This document shows positions 1 through 9,028 of a stretch of 64,000 bases of DNA, one piece after another; the stretch's first letter is position 1, and each line of letters begins with the position of its first letter. The position numbers and the translations under genes were made by a program. The notes beneath the pieces were generated by a model that worked only from the letters and a program-made list of their open reading frames with translations, did no database searches and was not told where the DNA came from. The stretch is from JAVBOW01 sp031549495 (GTDB lineage Bacteria; Bacteroidota; Bacteroidia; Bacteroidales; Rikenellaceae): NCBI GenBank assembly GCA_031549495.1, contig JAVBPS010000077.1, positions 15,412 to 79,411 of the forward strand. Direction: 5' to 3'.

Positions 1-223
1 CCCGTATTTCGCTGACCATCCGGCTCTGGTCGCTGTTCAACTCCTCGCCGGAAATGGCGTCGGTACCCGAAATAAGGTGCGTCTGGCCGATCTTTTCCTC
101 CAGGGTCATCTTCGCCATCAGCCCACCGATGAATTGATCCATCCGCGCCTTCTCTGCCATCTTTTGCTGGCCGGCCGCCGCGAAGCAGATCAACACGAAT
201 ACCGCCGTTATATATCTTTTCAT
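1..223 (-). CDS. GH3 beta-glucosidase-type enzyme, N-terminal fragment (runs off the window)
   Basis: Only the first 74 residues are inside the window; the gene continues past position 1. The ATG is at 221-223. The protein opens with a short signal peptide (MKRYITAVFVLICFAAAGQQ) and then shows the family 3 glycoside hydrolase opening MTLEEKIGQ, which precedes the TIM barrel in BglX-type beta-glucosidases. It starts 9 bp after the stop of the GH13 gene, so it is very probably the next gene of the Sus-like operon and would be a periplasmic exo-glycosidase. The substrate cannot be judged because the catalytic Asp lies outside the window. Confidence 0.85.
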   Translation of the reverse strand, partial: MKRYITAVFVLICFAAAGQQKMAEKARMDQFIGGLMAKMTLEEKIGQTHLISGTDAISGEELNSDQSRMVSEIR

Positions 224-232
224 ACCGATGCC

Positions 233-2056
233 CTATTTAAAATGAATCACCATGGAACTTTTGGCCCCGACCGTTGTTTCTTCGCCGACCGTAACCTGCC
301 GCCCGGTTAAAATATCATTACCCTTTTTTGCATCCGCGAGTCCTTCGGTAAACCGGGGCCAGTCGATCTTTTGCGTCTTATCCGATGCGTTGAGCACCAC
401 CATCACCCGTTGCCGGGCGTCGTAACGGAAATAAACGTACAGGTTGTCAGTGGGGTAATAATGTTTCAATGCGCCCGAGTGCAGCGCGGGGGTGGCCTTG
501 CGGAAATTGAGCAGCGTGCGCGTATGTTCGAATATCTCGTTTTGCGTGTCGTTTCGCTGGCTCTTCTCGAACAGGTTCACCGGATCGCCGGGCCATCCTC
601 CGGGGAAATCGGGCCGCATGCGGTGATCGCCGCCGCGGGGATCGCTGGCGAAAAGCAGTTCGGTGCCGTAGGTAATCTGCGGCGTGCCGCGGGTGGTGGC
701 GATGAAGGTGAGCGCGAGTTTGACTTTATCGGTGTCCTTGCCGAGCATGTCGCAGAGCCGCTCCGTGTCGTGGTTGTCGGCGAAAACGACCAGTTGGCGC
801 ACCGGGTCGTTGTAGAGGAAATCCTGTGCCAACGTGTTGTATATCGCCTTGGTGCTTCCGCCCCACGCCTCGTTGTCGCTCGCCAATCCGGTGACGAGCG
901 AACGCTGCAGCGGGAAATCCATCGCCGAGGGCAGGCCGCTGTCGAACCCGTCGTGGTTTTTCTGCCCGCCGAGCCAATACGCGATCACGGGGACGTCGTT
1001 ACCCCATACTTCCCCCACCATATTCATGTTCGGGTATTCGCGGCGTACCGCCCGCGTCCAATCCGCCGCGTTGTGGCCCATATAGAAGTAGGTGTCCACG
1101 CGCAGGCCGTCCAGGTCGGCGTATTCCGTCCACCAGACGGCGACCTGCGACAGGTAGCGCGCCACGAAGGGATTCGACAGGTTCATATCCGGCAGCGTGG
1201 GCACGAACCACCCTTTTTCGCACACCTCGCGGTCGGTCCGCGCCGCGTGCGGATCGCTGAAGGCGTTGAGCGCCATGTTCGTCCGCGTGCGGCTGTCGGG
1301 ATAGTTGACCCAGTCCCGGAACGGCAGGTCGGCCATCCACCAATGAGAGATGCTGCAATGGTTGGGCGTTACGTCCTGAATCACTTTCAGCCCGCGCGCA
1401 TGGGCCCGGGCGACCATCGTCCGGTAGAGTTCGTTGTCACCCATGTGCGGGTCTATGCGGTAATAATCGCTGCACGCGTACTGGTGGTAGTAGAGGTTGT
1501 CGTCGAGCAGCGGTGTCGGCCATATCGTAGTGATGCCGAGGTCGGCCAGATAGTCCAGGTGGTCGACGATGCCCCGGATGTCGCCGCCATGACGCGTGTC
1601 GAGGCCTTTGCGGTCAAGCACCTGCTGTGATCCGGGTGGAACGTCGTTGGCCGGATCGCCATTGGCAAACCGGTCGGGCATCAGCAGGTAGATGGCATCC
1701 GCAGGGGTGAATCCCCGCCGTGAGGCCGACCCTTCGCGGCGTTCGAAAATTTCGTACGGGAACGTCAGCCTCTTTTTGCCTTTCACCACAGTGAAGGTAT
1801 ATTTCCCGGCTTTCGCCACCTCCACATCCACGAACAGGTAGTTGGGGCTCTCCGCAGGATGGACGGCCGTGACCGCGATCCCTCCGGGCGTGACGCTTAC
1901 TTCCGCGCCCCGGAGATCCTCCCCGTAAAGCATCAGTTGCAGCCCGCCGTTCATCCCCGCCCACCAGCAAAGCGGTTCGACGCGCTCTATCTTTTGCGCG
2001 AGGGCGGCATTGCAGCAGAAAACTGCAAGCAGGAATATGGTCCGGATCGTTTTCAA
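233..2056 (-). CDS. GH13 alpha-amylase family protein (SusA-like neopullulanase/cyclomaltodextrinase)
   Basis: A secreted 607-residue glucan hydrolase of family GH13. After a signal peptide (about residues 1-21) there is an N-terminal beta-sandwich of the neopullulanase type (about 22-105), then the catalytic barrel. Visible family motifs are region I DVTPNH (about 228-233), the nucleophile Asp321 in DGLRVDTY, the acid/base Glu349 in MVGEVWG and the third Asp430 in ADNHD. The C-terminal part is a short beta domain. The start codon is TTG at 2056, chosen because it gives a clean signal peptide. It follows the SusE-like gene and precedes GH3 by 9 bp. By position and architecture it is likely the periplasmic maltooligosaccharide or cyclodextrin hydrolase of the locus, like SusA. 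Family certain, exact specificity inferred. Confidence 0.9.
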   Translation of the reverse strand: MKTIRTIFLLAVFCCNAALAQKIERVEPLCWWAGMNGGLQLMLYGEDLRGAEVSVTPGGIAVTAVHPAESPNYLFVDVEVAKAGKYTFTVVKGKKRLTFPYEIFERREGSASRRGFTPADAIYLLMPDRFANGDPANDVPPGSQQVLDRKGLDTRHGGDIRGIVDHLDYLADLGITTIWPTPLLDDNLYYHQYACSDYYRIDPHMGDNELYRTMVARAHARGLKVIQDVTPNHCSISHWWMADLPFRDWVNYPDSRTRTNMALNAFSDPHAARTDREVCEKGWFVPTLPDMNLSNPFVARYLSQVAVWWTEYADLDGLRVDTYFYMGHNAADWTRAVRREYPNMNMVGEVWGNDVPVIAYWLGGQKNHDGFDSGLPSAMDFPLQRSLVTGLASDNEAWGGSTKAIYNTLAQDFLYNDPVRQLVVFADNHDTERLCDMLGKDTDKVKLALTFIATTRGTPQITYGTELLFASDPRGGDHRMRPDFPGGWPGDPVNLFEKSQRNDTQNEIFEHTRTLLNFRKATPALHSGALKHYYPTDNLYVYFRYDARQRVMVVLNASDKTQKIDWPRFTEGLADAKKGNDILTGRQVTVGEETTVGAKSSMVIHFK

Positions 2057-2112
2057 TCGTTTTCGTGTATCTCCGCGGGTACGGCCGTCTTACGCCGTAC
2101 CCGCGGAATGAT

Positions 2113-3279
2113 TTATGCCGCTTTCTTCCAGTAGAACACGTAGTGTCCCGTCAGGTCGCAGAAGCGGATGAAATATTTTCCCGCCCTGGGAATATTGATC
2201 GTCGTGAGGCTCGTGCTGCCCTTGCCCCAGGCGAAGGTGCTGCCGCCCCATGCCGTACCCGTGTTGGATTCGAACGTCAGGGTGCCCACGTTCAGGGTGA
2301 CCTCGTCGGCATACCACTGGTGCGGGTCGGGAACGATCGCCTCGCCCGCTTTGTAGAGGACGTTCATGCTGACCGGTGCGGCGAGGGCCGTCCCGTCCAT
2401 CGTAATGGAAGTATAGGTGGCCGCGCTGCTCGCGTCGTAAGCCTGGATGGAGTAGGTCATGGCGTTGAAATCGGCGGTGACCATGTAATATCCGGTCCCC
2501 ATCGTTTTGATATCCTCGATGTTCTTGGCGCCATTGCTGTTGATCACCAGCACGCCGGTCGCGTCGGCCGTTTTTCCGAATCCGTAGTCCCAGAAATCCA
2601 CCGAGGCGCTGCGCCCGATCCCCGCGTCGGCGACGAATTTGAAGCTGGCCTGGGTGCCGTCGAATTGCGTGATGAACTTATCCACGCCCAGCGGATCGTC
2701 GCGGAACATGACGAAACGGTAGTTGGTCGTGCTCCACGGGAAATAGGTCGACGACGAGCTGCTGTAGAGCCTTCCGATCAGGTGCATCGGGCTCGGCGGG
2801 GCCATGGTCATGGCGTTGATCGTCGCTTTGGCGGGAGATATCGCCACCGGTTCGGTCGGGGTGATCGACCCGAGTACGAACGGTTTGGCGACGATCCTTA
2901 CATCCAGATCTTTGGCCTCGTTGTTGGGCACGCCCAGGCGGAGCAGGGCGGACGAGAGTTGTTCCGAGGTGACGGCTTTGCTCTTCGTGTTACTGCCGGC
3001 CGAGATTTCCACCGGCGATGCGAAATTATTGCCTGTGATGTCCAACTGGAGCGAGTAGGCGCAGGCCACATTGTCTCCGAGATCCGCAGACTGCCAGGTC
3101 GCTGTGAAGGCCGTCTCCTCGGCATTGAAGTCGTAGCACACGTAGGGCGTGGTGAGGTCGACCGCAAACGCACCCGGTGTGCCCTTGACGGTGACGATCG
3201 TTTTTTCGATCCCCGATTCGCACGCGCAGAGCGCCATCAGGGCGGCCACGGCGCCTAAAATATTGATAAACCTTTTCAT
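2113..3279 (-). CDS. SusE/SusF-like outer-membrane starch-binding lipoprotein
   Basis: A 388-residue lipoprotein beginning MKRFINILGAVAAL with a lipobox at Cys20. The start at 3279 is preferred over an in-frame ATG 36 bp upstream, because the latter would put 12 polar residues before the signal and overlap the SusD stop. The N-terminal region resembles the SusE Ig-like domain (a GTPGAF... strand pattern followed by SPV, TSEQL and alternating strands). The C-terminal half has two aromatic-rich beta modules with Trp/Tyr typical of carbohydrate-binding SusE/F modules. It follows susD directly, the usual susCDE order. The role is surface glycan binding. Sequences in this family diverge strongly, so the call rests on the N-terminal pattern plus position. 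Confidence 0.75.
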   Translation of the reverse strand: MKRFINILGAVAALMALCACESGIEKTIVTVKGTPGAFAVDLTTPYVCYDFNAEETAFTATWQSADLGDNVACAYSLQLDITGNNFASPVEISAGSNTKSKAVTSEQLSSALLRLGVPNNEAKDLDVRIVAKPFVLGSITPTEPVAISPAKATINAMTMAPPSPMHLIGRLYSSSSSTYFPWSTTNYRFVMFRDDPLGVDKFITQFDGTQASFKFVADAGIGRSASVDFWDYGFGKTADATGVLVINSNGAKNIEDIKTMGTGYYMVTADFNAMTYSIQAYDASSAATYTSITMDGTALAAPVSMNVLYKAGEAIVPDPHQWYADEVTLNVGTLTFESNTGTAWGGSTFAWGKGSTSLTTINIPRAGKYFIRFCDLTGHYVFYWKKAA

Positions 3280-3301
3280 GGTCGTCGAACAGTTTAAGTG
3301 A

Positions 3302-4948
3302 TTAATATCCGTCATTTTGTTTCAGGTTGGGATTCGAGGAGATGTCCGACCCCGGCAACGGGAAGATGTTCATGTACGAGTCGAGCCCCCGGCCCGTATC
3401 CAGCCCGCCTTTCCACTGCCACAGGAAGCTGCCGGAGGTGAATTTACCGTAGCGCACCAGGTCCGTACGGCGGAAACATTCCCAGTAAAGTTCCCTGGAG
3501 CGTTCGTCGAGCAGGAAATCGAGCGTCAGGTCGATGTCTTCGATCGCTCCCGCGGTCGCGCGGTTGCGGATCAGGTTGACGTATCCGAGCGCCTGTGCCC
3601 GCGTGCCGCCCGTACCGCCGCGCAGGACGGCCTCGGCGTACACAAAATAGGCTTCAGCCAGGCGGAACAGCGGGAAGTCGGTATCGGGAAACCCTTCCTG
3701 ATAATTACTGCCGAGCTGGCCCGTGGAGGTCACGTTACGGAATTTGCACACGCCCATGCTGCTGTAATAGTTCGTTACCACGTCCACGTTATTCTGCGAA
3801 CCGATGAACATGCAGTTCTGGTTGACCGGATCGTCGATATCTTTGGTCAGGTCGAACGATTTGCCGCGTTGGTCGTTCGTACCGAAGCGGTCGTAAAGTT
3901 CCTTGTGCGACCGGAGGCTGAACCAGGGCAATGCTCCCTCGATACCGTAATAGAGGCCGAAATCGGATTTCGGCTCTTTCGGGTCGTCTTCCCGCGTGCC
4001 GATGAACGCCCCGCGGATCATGTAGGTCGTCCCGCCCATGCCGTAGGTTTTTTTCCCGTCGTAATTGATGGAGAGGATCACTTCGGGATTGCTGAGGTTG
4101 TTGTCCGCAAGGAATAGGTGGGCGTAGGTCGGGTGGAGCGTGTAGCCCGCCCCGATCACTTTGGAAGCGAATGTGATGGCGTCGGTGTAGCGGGGCGTGC
4201 CGGTGTAGACCTCGGCGTTCAGGTAGAGGCGTGCGAGCAGCGCCCATGCGGCGGCCTGGTCGGCCCGGCCATATTCGTTCGTGCGGGGAGCCTTCATTTG
4301 GCCCTGGATGTCGAGCAACTCGCGCTCGACGTAGGCGAACAGGTCATTGCGGCTGATCTGCCGGGGAACGTCCGAGGCGGCCGTACTCTCATCGACAAAG
4401 GGAGGACTGCCGAAGTTGTCCATCAGCACCCAATATTGGAACGCCCTCAGGAAACGGCTTTCCAGCAGGAAATAGCCGATCTCGGTGGCCTGACTGCCGG
4501 AGATCCCCCGGTCGTTGACTTTCGAAGGGCTGGCTTCGCGGATCATCTCGTTGGCCATGGCGATATTGAACAGGGCGCGGAAATAGAGGCCGAGACAAAA
4601 CTCGTTGTTGTACGTCCACTTGTTGTAGATCAACTCCTGGATGCTGGTGTTGCTCGTGTGAGTGTAGATCGCCTCGTCGGTCGTCAGTTCCTGCAGGTCG
4701 AACATGGCCCGCAGGAAGTCCGTATGCGTGCCGCTCGAGGCGATCACGTCGTCAGTCCCATTGCCGCTGCCGGGGGTGGACCAACTGCCATATACCTTGG
4801 CCATGACCGACTTGTAGCCCTCGAACGAGGAGTAGACTTTGTCGGGGGTGATGTCGTTGGTCGGATAACGGTCGAGATCCTTCAGGCAGGAACTCAGTGA
4901 GAGCAGCATGACCAGCGCCGCCAGGGTTATTTTCAATATCCTTTTCAT
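3302..4948 (-). CDS. SusD/RagB family outer-membrane glycan-binding lipoprotein (locus 1)
   Basis: A 548-residue SusD homologue with a lipobox Cys21 (LSLSSC) and the typical start LKDLDRYPTNDITPDKVY. The TPR-like helical core follows, with the SusD C-terminal hallmark of FRLAEAYFVYAEAVLRGG, an LIRNRA segment and LLDERSRELYWECFRRTDLVRYG. SusD is the lid that sits on the SusC transporter and hands oligosaccharides to it. It lies 10 bp downstream of susC and 22 bp upstream of the SusE-like gene, in one operon. The locus has a SusR-like regulator and a GH13, so the ligand is probably an alpha-glucan. Confidence 0.93.
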   Translation of the reverse strand: MKRILKITLAALVMLLSLSSCLKDLDRYPTNDITPDKVYSSFEGYKSVMAKVYGSWSTPGSGNGTDDVIASSGTHTDFLRAMFDLQELTTDEAIYTHTSNTSIQELIYNKWTYNNEFCLGLYFRALFNIAMANEMIREASPSKVNDRGISGSQATEIGYFLLESRFLRAFQYWVLMDNFGSPPFVDESTAASDVPRQISRNDLFAYVERELLDIQGQMKAPRTNEYGRADQAAAWALLARLYLNAEVYTGTPRYTDAITFASKVIGAGYTLHPTYAHLFLADNNLSNPEVILSINYDGKKTYGMGGTTYMIRGAFIGTREDDPKEPKSDFGLYYGIEGALPWFSLRSHKELYDRFGTNDQRGKSFDLTKDIDDPVNQNCMFIGSQNNVDVVTNYYSSMGVCKFRNVTSTGQLGSNYQEGFPDTDFPLFRLAEAYFVYAEAVLRGGTGGTRAQALGYVNLIRNRATAGAIEDIDLTLDFLLDERSRELYWECFRRTDLVRYGKFTSGSFLWQWKGGLDTGRGLDSYMNIFPLPGSDISSNPNLKQNDGY

Positions 4949-4958
4949 GTTCGTAGTT

Positions 4959-7913
4959 TTAGAAGGTAAGATTGAGGCGTAGCATGAAGGTCCGCGGGCG
5001 CGGGTAGAAATCGCGGTCGATTCCGTCCGCTATTTCCGGGTCGAGGCCCGTGTATTTGGTGACCGTAAAGACATTCTGGACGCTGCCGGTCGCCATGAGC
5101 TTGACGTGTTTGAGGATGGTGCCGAAGTCGTACGACAGGCTGAGGTTGTCCATCTTCAGGAACGAGCCGTTCTCGAGGTAGAAATCCGAATAACTCTGCT
5201 TGTTGTAGAAATTGCTCCGGTAGACGGCGGTCGGGATATTGACCAGCGAATTCGAGGCGGTGTTGAACATCGAACTGACATAGGACGATGCCGAGGCCAC
5301 GTTGTTGTAGACGTAGTTGCCGATGCTCGCCCGCATGACCGTGTTGAGCGTCCATTTACGGTAGACCAGGTTCGTGGTGAAGCCCATCAGCACCTTCGGG
5401 TTGGCCGAATAGGCGAGGAATTTGTCGTCGTCGTTGATGATCCCGTTGTTGTCGCGGTCCAGGTAAGCGCCTTCGATCGGCATGCCATTGCTGTCGTAGA
5501 GCTGGCGGTAGAGGAAGAAGGTGCGCATCGGGTAGCCGACTTTGTGCCTCTGCGCCGTGCCGCTGGTTGTCCCGTCGATACCGCCGACGACGTAACCGGG
5601 ATGGTTCGGGGTCTTGACCAGCGTCAGGTTGGTCACCTTGTTCTGGTTGTAGCTGATGTTGTAGCTGATGTCCCAATCCCAGTCCTGCGTCTGGATGGCC
5701 TTCGCGTTGATCGAGAATTCGATCCCGCGGTTGCTCATGTTACCCACATTGGTCTGTAGGACGTTGGTGAAGTTCGTGCCGCCGGGCAGGTTTGCCTGGC
5801 CGAACATATCCTTGGTGTCTTTGTAGTAGAGATCGACGCTTCCGGTCAGGCGATCCTTCAGCAGGCCGAAATCGAGGCCGATGTTGTACGCGGTCGTGGT
5901 TTCCCAGCGCACGCTGCTGTCATACCCTTCCGGACGGTAGGTTTTGTAGAACTCATCGCCCAACTGGTACTGCTTGGTGTCGTCGCCGAGCCGGTAACGG
6001 GCCATGTAGAGGTAGCGGTTGCTGCCGATGTCCTGCTGGCCGGTCACCCCGTAGCTGAGTCTCAGTTTCAGGTCGCTCAGCACGCGGACGTTCCGCATGA
6101 AATTCTCCTTGTTGATCCTCCAGGCGACGGCGGCCGAGGGGAAAGTTCCCCAGCGGTTGTCTTCCGAGAAACGCGACGATCCGTCGTAGCGCAGCGAGAG
6201 CGTGAGCAGGTAGCGGTCGGCGAGCGAATAGTTCAGGCGGCCGAAGAACGAGATCAGCGTGTTGCGCGGTTTGTCGTAGGGGAAATCGATGTCTTTATAG
6301 ACCGTTTCCCGGTCTGCGTAATAGTCCACGTAGTTGAGCGAGGTGGTCAGCCAGTCCTGGTAGGTATACCCGGCCGTGAAGTCGACATTGGAGTCGATGG
6401 CGCGGAAATATTTGTTGTAGTTCAGGTAGAACTCGAAGAGCTTGTTGGCCTTGTCGCTCCCGTACTGTTGGTATTGCCCTTTGCGCGACACACCGTAAGA
6501 ACCCAGGTTGGGGGTGGAGACCGCGCCACGCCCGGTGGCGTAATCGTAACCCAGGTTGGCGTTGAAGCGCAGTTCGGGCAGGAAATGGAGGCGGTAGTCC
6601 ACCTGGGCCGAAGTGGTCAGGCGCTTGACCGTGGAGGTGTTGGAATACTGGTCGAGCAGGAAGAGCGGGTTCGACGCCGCGAGGGCGTTGAAATCCCCGC
6701 TCGGGGTGAGCCAGGTGTAATAGCCCCCGTACTCTTCGAAGCCGGGTGCGTAGACCGGTTTGGTGGGGTCGAACTTGATGGCGGTGTTGATGGCGCCCGT
6801 GTTGGCGAAGCGGGTGTCCATCAGGCTGCCCTTCACGCTCACGTCCACTTTGAGGTGGTTGTCGAAGAAGCGCGGGTTGAGGTTGATCCCGCCGCTGACG
6901 CGCTCCATATTGCCCGTCTTCAGTGTGCCGTCCTCGTTGTAGTAGCCCACGGAAACCCGGTAGGGCAGGTTCTTGTACGCCCCGGAGATGCTCAGGTTGT
7001 TATCCGTGCCGAAAGCGTTCTGGAAGACCTCGTTCTGCCAGTCCGTGTTTTCCGTCCCGAGCATGTTGCGGAAGGCCTGCGACGAATAGGGGCTGTTGTT
7101 GATCATCTCCCGGAACTGGTCGCCGTCGAGCACTTCGAGCCGCTTGGCGAGGGTCGCGATCTGGTTCTGCGTGGTGAAAGAGACTTTGAACGCCTGTCCT
7201 TTCTTGGCTTGCTTGGTGGTGATCATGATCACGCCGTTCGAAGCCCTCGAACCGTAGATGGCCGTCGAGGAAGCGTCTTTGAGCACGGTCATGTTCTCGA
7301 TCTCGTCGGGGTTGATGGTGCTCAACAACCCGGGCGATCCCGAAACGCTGCTGCTTTCGAGCGGCATGCCGTCCAGGATGATCAGCGGGGTGTTGGACGC
7401 CGACAGCGAGGCGCCTCCGCGGATGCGGATCGTACTGCCCGAGCCGGGTGCGCCGCCGTTCGTGGTGATCTGCAGGCCCGCGACCTTGCCGACGAGCAGG
7501 CGGTCGGCCGTCGCCCCGCCTTTCAGGAAATCGCTCTCGGGCACCGAGGCGACCGCACCGGTCAGGTCCTGCTTGCGGACCGACCCGTACCCGATCACCA
7601 CGATGTCGTCGATCGTCGTCTCGTCGAAGACCACGTTGATCGAGGTCCGGTTGTTGACCGCGATCTCCCGGTTATGGTAGCCGGCGTAAGTGAAAACGAG
7701 GGTGGAGTTCGCCGCCGCGTCGACTGCGTAACTTCCGTCTTTTGCGGTGGTGGTCGCCGCACCTTCTTTGACGATCACCGCCACACCGGGCATAGCCTGC
7801 CCGTTGCTGTCGGTCACCTTACCGGTGATGCGCGTTGCCTGCGCCTGGGCGGATAGCGCGCCGAGCAGCAGCAAAGCCGAGATGAATGTAGTGCTGAGTT
7901 TAAGGTTTTTCAT
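4959..7913 (-). CDS. SusC/RagA family TonB-linked outer-membrane transporter (locus 1)
   Basis: A 984-residue TonB-dependent channel. A signal peptide (about 1-24) is followed by a carboxypeptidase-D-like regulatory domain (ITGKVTDSNGQAMPGVAV..., about 28-105). The SusC family plug signature follows: VVIGYGSVRKQDLTGAV, then RIRGGASL, LIILDGMPL and a VLKDASSTAIYGSRASNGVI motif. The rest is a 22-strand barrel ending in an aromatic residue (NLTF). It imports oligosaccharides across the outer membrane using TonB energy with its SusD partner 10 bp downstream. The esterase gene lies 34 bp upstream with no obvious promoter between, so both are probably driven from the promoter at 8879-8909. Confidence 0.95.
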   Translation of the reverse strand: MKNLKLSTTFISALLLLGALSAQAQATRITGKVTDSNGQAMPGVAVIVKEGAATTTAKDGSYAVDAAANSTLVFTYAGYHNREIAVNNRTSINVVFDETTIDDIVVIGYGSVRKQDLTGAVASVPESDFLKGGATADRLLVGKVAGLQITTNGGAPGSGSTIRIRGGASLSASNTPLIILDGMPLESSSVSGSPGLLSTINPDEIENMTVLKDASSTAIYGSRASNGVIMITTKQAKKGQAFKVSFTTQNQIATLAKRLEVLDGDQFREMINNSPYSSQAFRNMLGTENTDWQNEVFQNAFGTDNNLSISGAYKNLPYRVSVGYYNEDGTLKTGNMERVSGGINLNPRFFDNHLKVDVSVKGSLMDTRFANTGAINTAIKFDPTKPVYAPGFEEYGGYYTWLTPSGDFNALAASNPLFLLDQYSNTSTVKRLTTSAQVDYRLHFLPELRFNANLGYDYATGRGAVSTPNLGSYGVSRKGQYQQYGSDKANKLFEFYLNYNKYFRAIDSNVDFTAGYTYQDWLTTSLNYVDYYADRETVYKDIDFPYDKPRNTLISFFGRLNYSLADRYLLTLSLRYDGSSRFSEDNRWGTFPSAAVAWRINKENFMRNVRVLSDLKLRLSYGVTGQQDIGSNRYLYMARYRLGDDTKQYQLGDEFYKTYRPEGYDSSVRWETTTAYNIGLDFGLLKDRLTGSVDLYYKDTKDMFGQANLPGGTNFTNVLQTNVGNMSNRGIEFSINAKAIQTQDWDWDISYNISYNQNKVTNLTLVKTPNHPGYVVGGIDGTTSGTAQRHKVGYPMRTFFLYRQLYDSNGMPIEGAYLDRDNNGIINDDDKFLAYSANPKVLMGFTTNLVYRKWTLNTVMRASIGNYVYNNVASASSYVSSMFNTASNSLVNIPTAVYRSNFYNKQSYSDFYLENGSFLKMDNLSLSYDFGTILKHVKLMATGSVQNVFTVTKYTGLDPEIADGIDRDFYPRPRTFMLRLNLTF

Positions 7914-7947
7914 GCTGTTATAGTTTGGGATCAGTTTTAGGTTCTTT

Positions 7948-8859
7948 TCATTCTCTTGCCAATAAGAACGTTACCGGATGGACAAATCTTGCGGCCCAGG
8001 CGTCTTCGTTGTGGTCGGCGTCCGCAAATTCGAGTGACAGGGTGTAGCGTTCGTCATATTTTTTCAGTTTTAGGGTTTGGTCTGCAATTTTCTGGAAGTC
8101 TGCGTAGTGGGCATCCAATCCGAGCGTGCCGTGGTCGAAATAGATCCTGTGCTGCCCGGGCGGAGGCAATGACTCTGACAGGTAGTGAATTAACGCCTCG
8201 GGGATTTCCCGGTTGTATGCCAGCGTCCCGATCCAGTGGGTCGAAATGCATCCCGCCCCCGCGAAGATATCCGGATATTCGCACAATGCGTACAGGGAGA
8301 TCAGTCCGCCCATGCTCGAACCGGCGATGAACGTGTGGTTGCGGTCTGGATGGGTGGAATACGTGCTGTCGATCAGTGGTTTGAGTTCGCCCGTGATGAA
8401 TTTCAGGTAAGCGTCTGCCAGGGGGCCGCCGGGCATGTACCCCAGCAGTTCCGATCTTTTCGGTTCGCTGACGTAGTCCAATGCTTTCTGCGGGAAATAT
8501 TCGGAATACCGTCTGTCGTTGTTCCAGATCCCGACGACGATCACGTCCTGGACTTTACCCTGGTCGATCAACTGCTGGATGGTCCGTCCGGCATGCCATG
8601 TTTTCTTGTTCCAGGTTTCCGCGTTGTCGAACAACATCTGCCCGTCGTGCATGTACAACACCGCGTAGCGCTTCTGCACGCAGTAACCCTCGGGCAACCA
8701 GACATCGACATTGCGCCCGTTCACGTACCCGGAAGCAACGGCAAGCCGTTCGACCCGGCCGTTTGCCGGATCGGAAGAGTTGCTTTTCGCCGCCTGCCCG
8801 CAGGCCGGCCATGCCGAAAGAAGGGAAAGGAGAAAGGTGCAGAAGAAGTGCCGCATCAT
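7948..8859 (-). CDS. Secreted esterase D/enterochelin-esterase-like alpha/beta hydrolase
   Basis: A 303-residue exported hydrolase of the putative esterase (PF00756/COG2819) type. The start at 8859 (MMRHFFCTFLLSLLSAW) gives a signal peptide directly; a longer in-frame start at 8895 would overlap the promoter. Visible motifs are the nucleophile elbow GSSMGG (Ser about 182), YMHDGQ after the first core strand, and a C-terminal His in DADHNEDAW, completing the triad with an Asp between. Such enzymes remove acyl or acetyl groups from sugars or hydrolyse carboxylic esters. It is the first gene of the Sus-like operon, an unusual position for a starch locus, which suggests the substrate is a modified (for example acetylated) glucan. 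Confidence 0.82.
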   Translation of the reverse strand: MMRHFFCTFLLSLLSAWPACGQAAKSNSSDPANGRVERLAVASGYVNGRNVDVWLPEGYCVQKRYAVLYMHDGQMLFDNAETWNKKTWHAGRTIQQLIDQGKVQDVIVVGIWNNDRRYSEYFPQKALDYVSEPKRSELLGYMPGGPLADAYLKFITGELKPLIDSTYSTHPDRNHTFIAGSSMGGLISLYALCEYPDIFAGAGCISTHWIGTLAYNREIPEALIHYLSESLPPPGQHRIYFDHGTLGLDAHYADFQKIADQTLKLKKYDERYTLSLEFADADHNEDAWAARFVHPVTFLLARE

Positions 8860-8878
8860 CTGGTTTTGGGTTCTATTG

Positions 8879-8909
8879 CAAAAGTATCTGAGCAACAGCC
8901 CGTATCCAA
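8879..8909 (-). promoter_or_regulatory. Bacteroidota-type promoter of the Sus-like operon
   Basis: On the minus strand TACTTTTG (8886-8879) matches the -7 consensus TAnnTTTG. TTGG (8909-8906) lies 19 bp upstream as a -33 element. Transcription would start near 8872, about 13 bases before the esterase ATG. This is the obvious target for activation by the neighbouring SusR-like protein. Confidence 0.65.
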
Positions 8910-9028
8910 TTTTAAGCGGGACTATATAAAAAAAATATTACGGATTGTTTTTGTAAGGCTCCGATTGTCAGGCTGTTGAGGATCGGGTGTGGTTCGAAAA
9001 TATTATGGAAATCACCGCCTGTATTTCG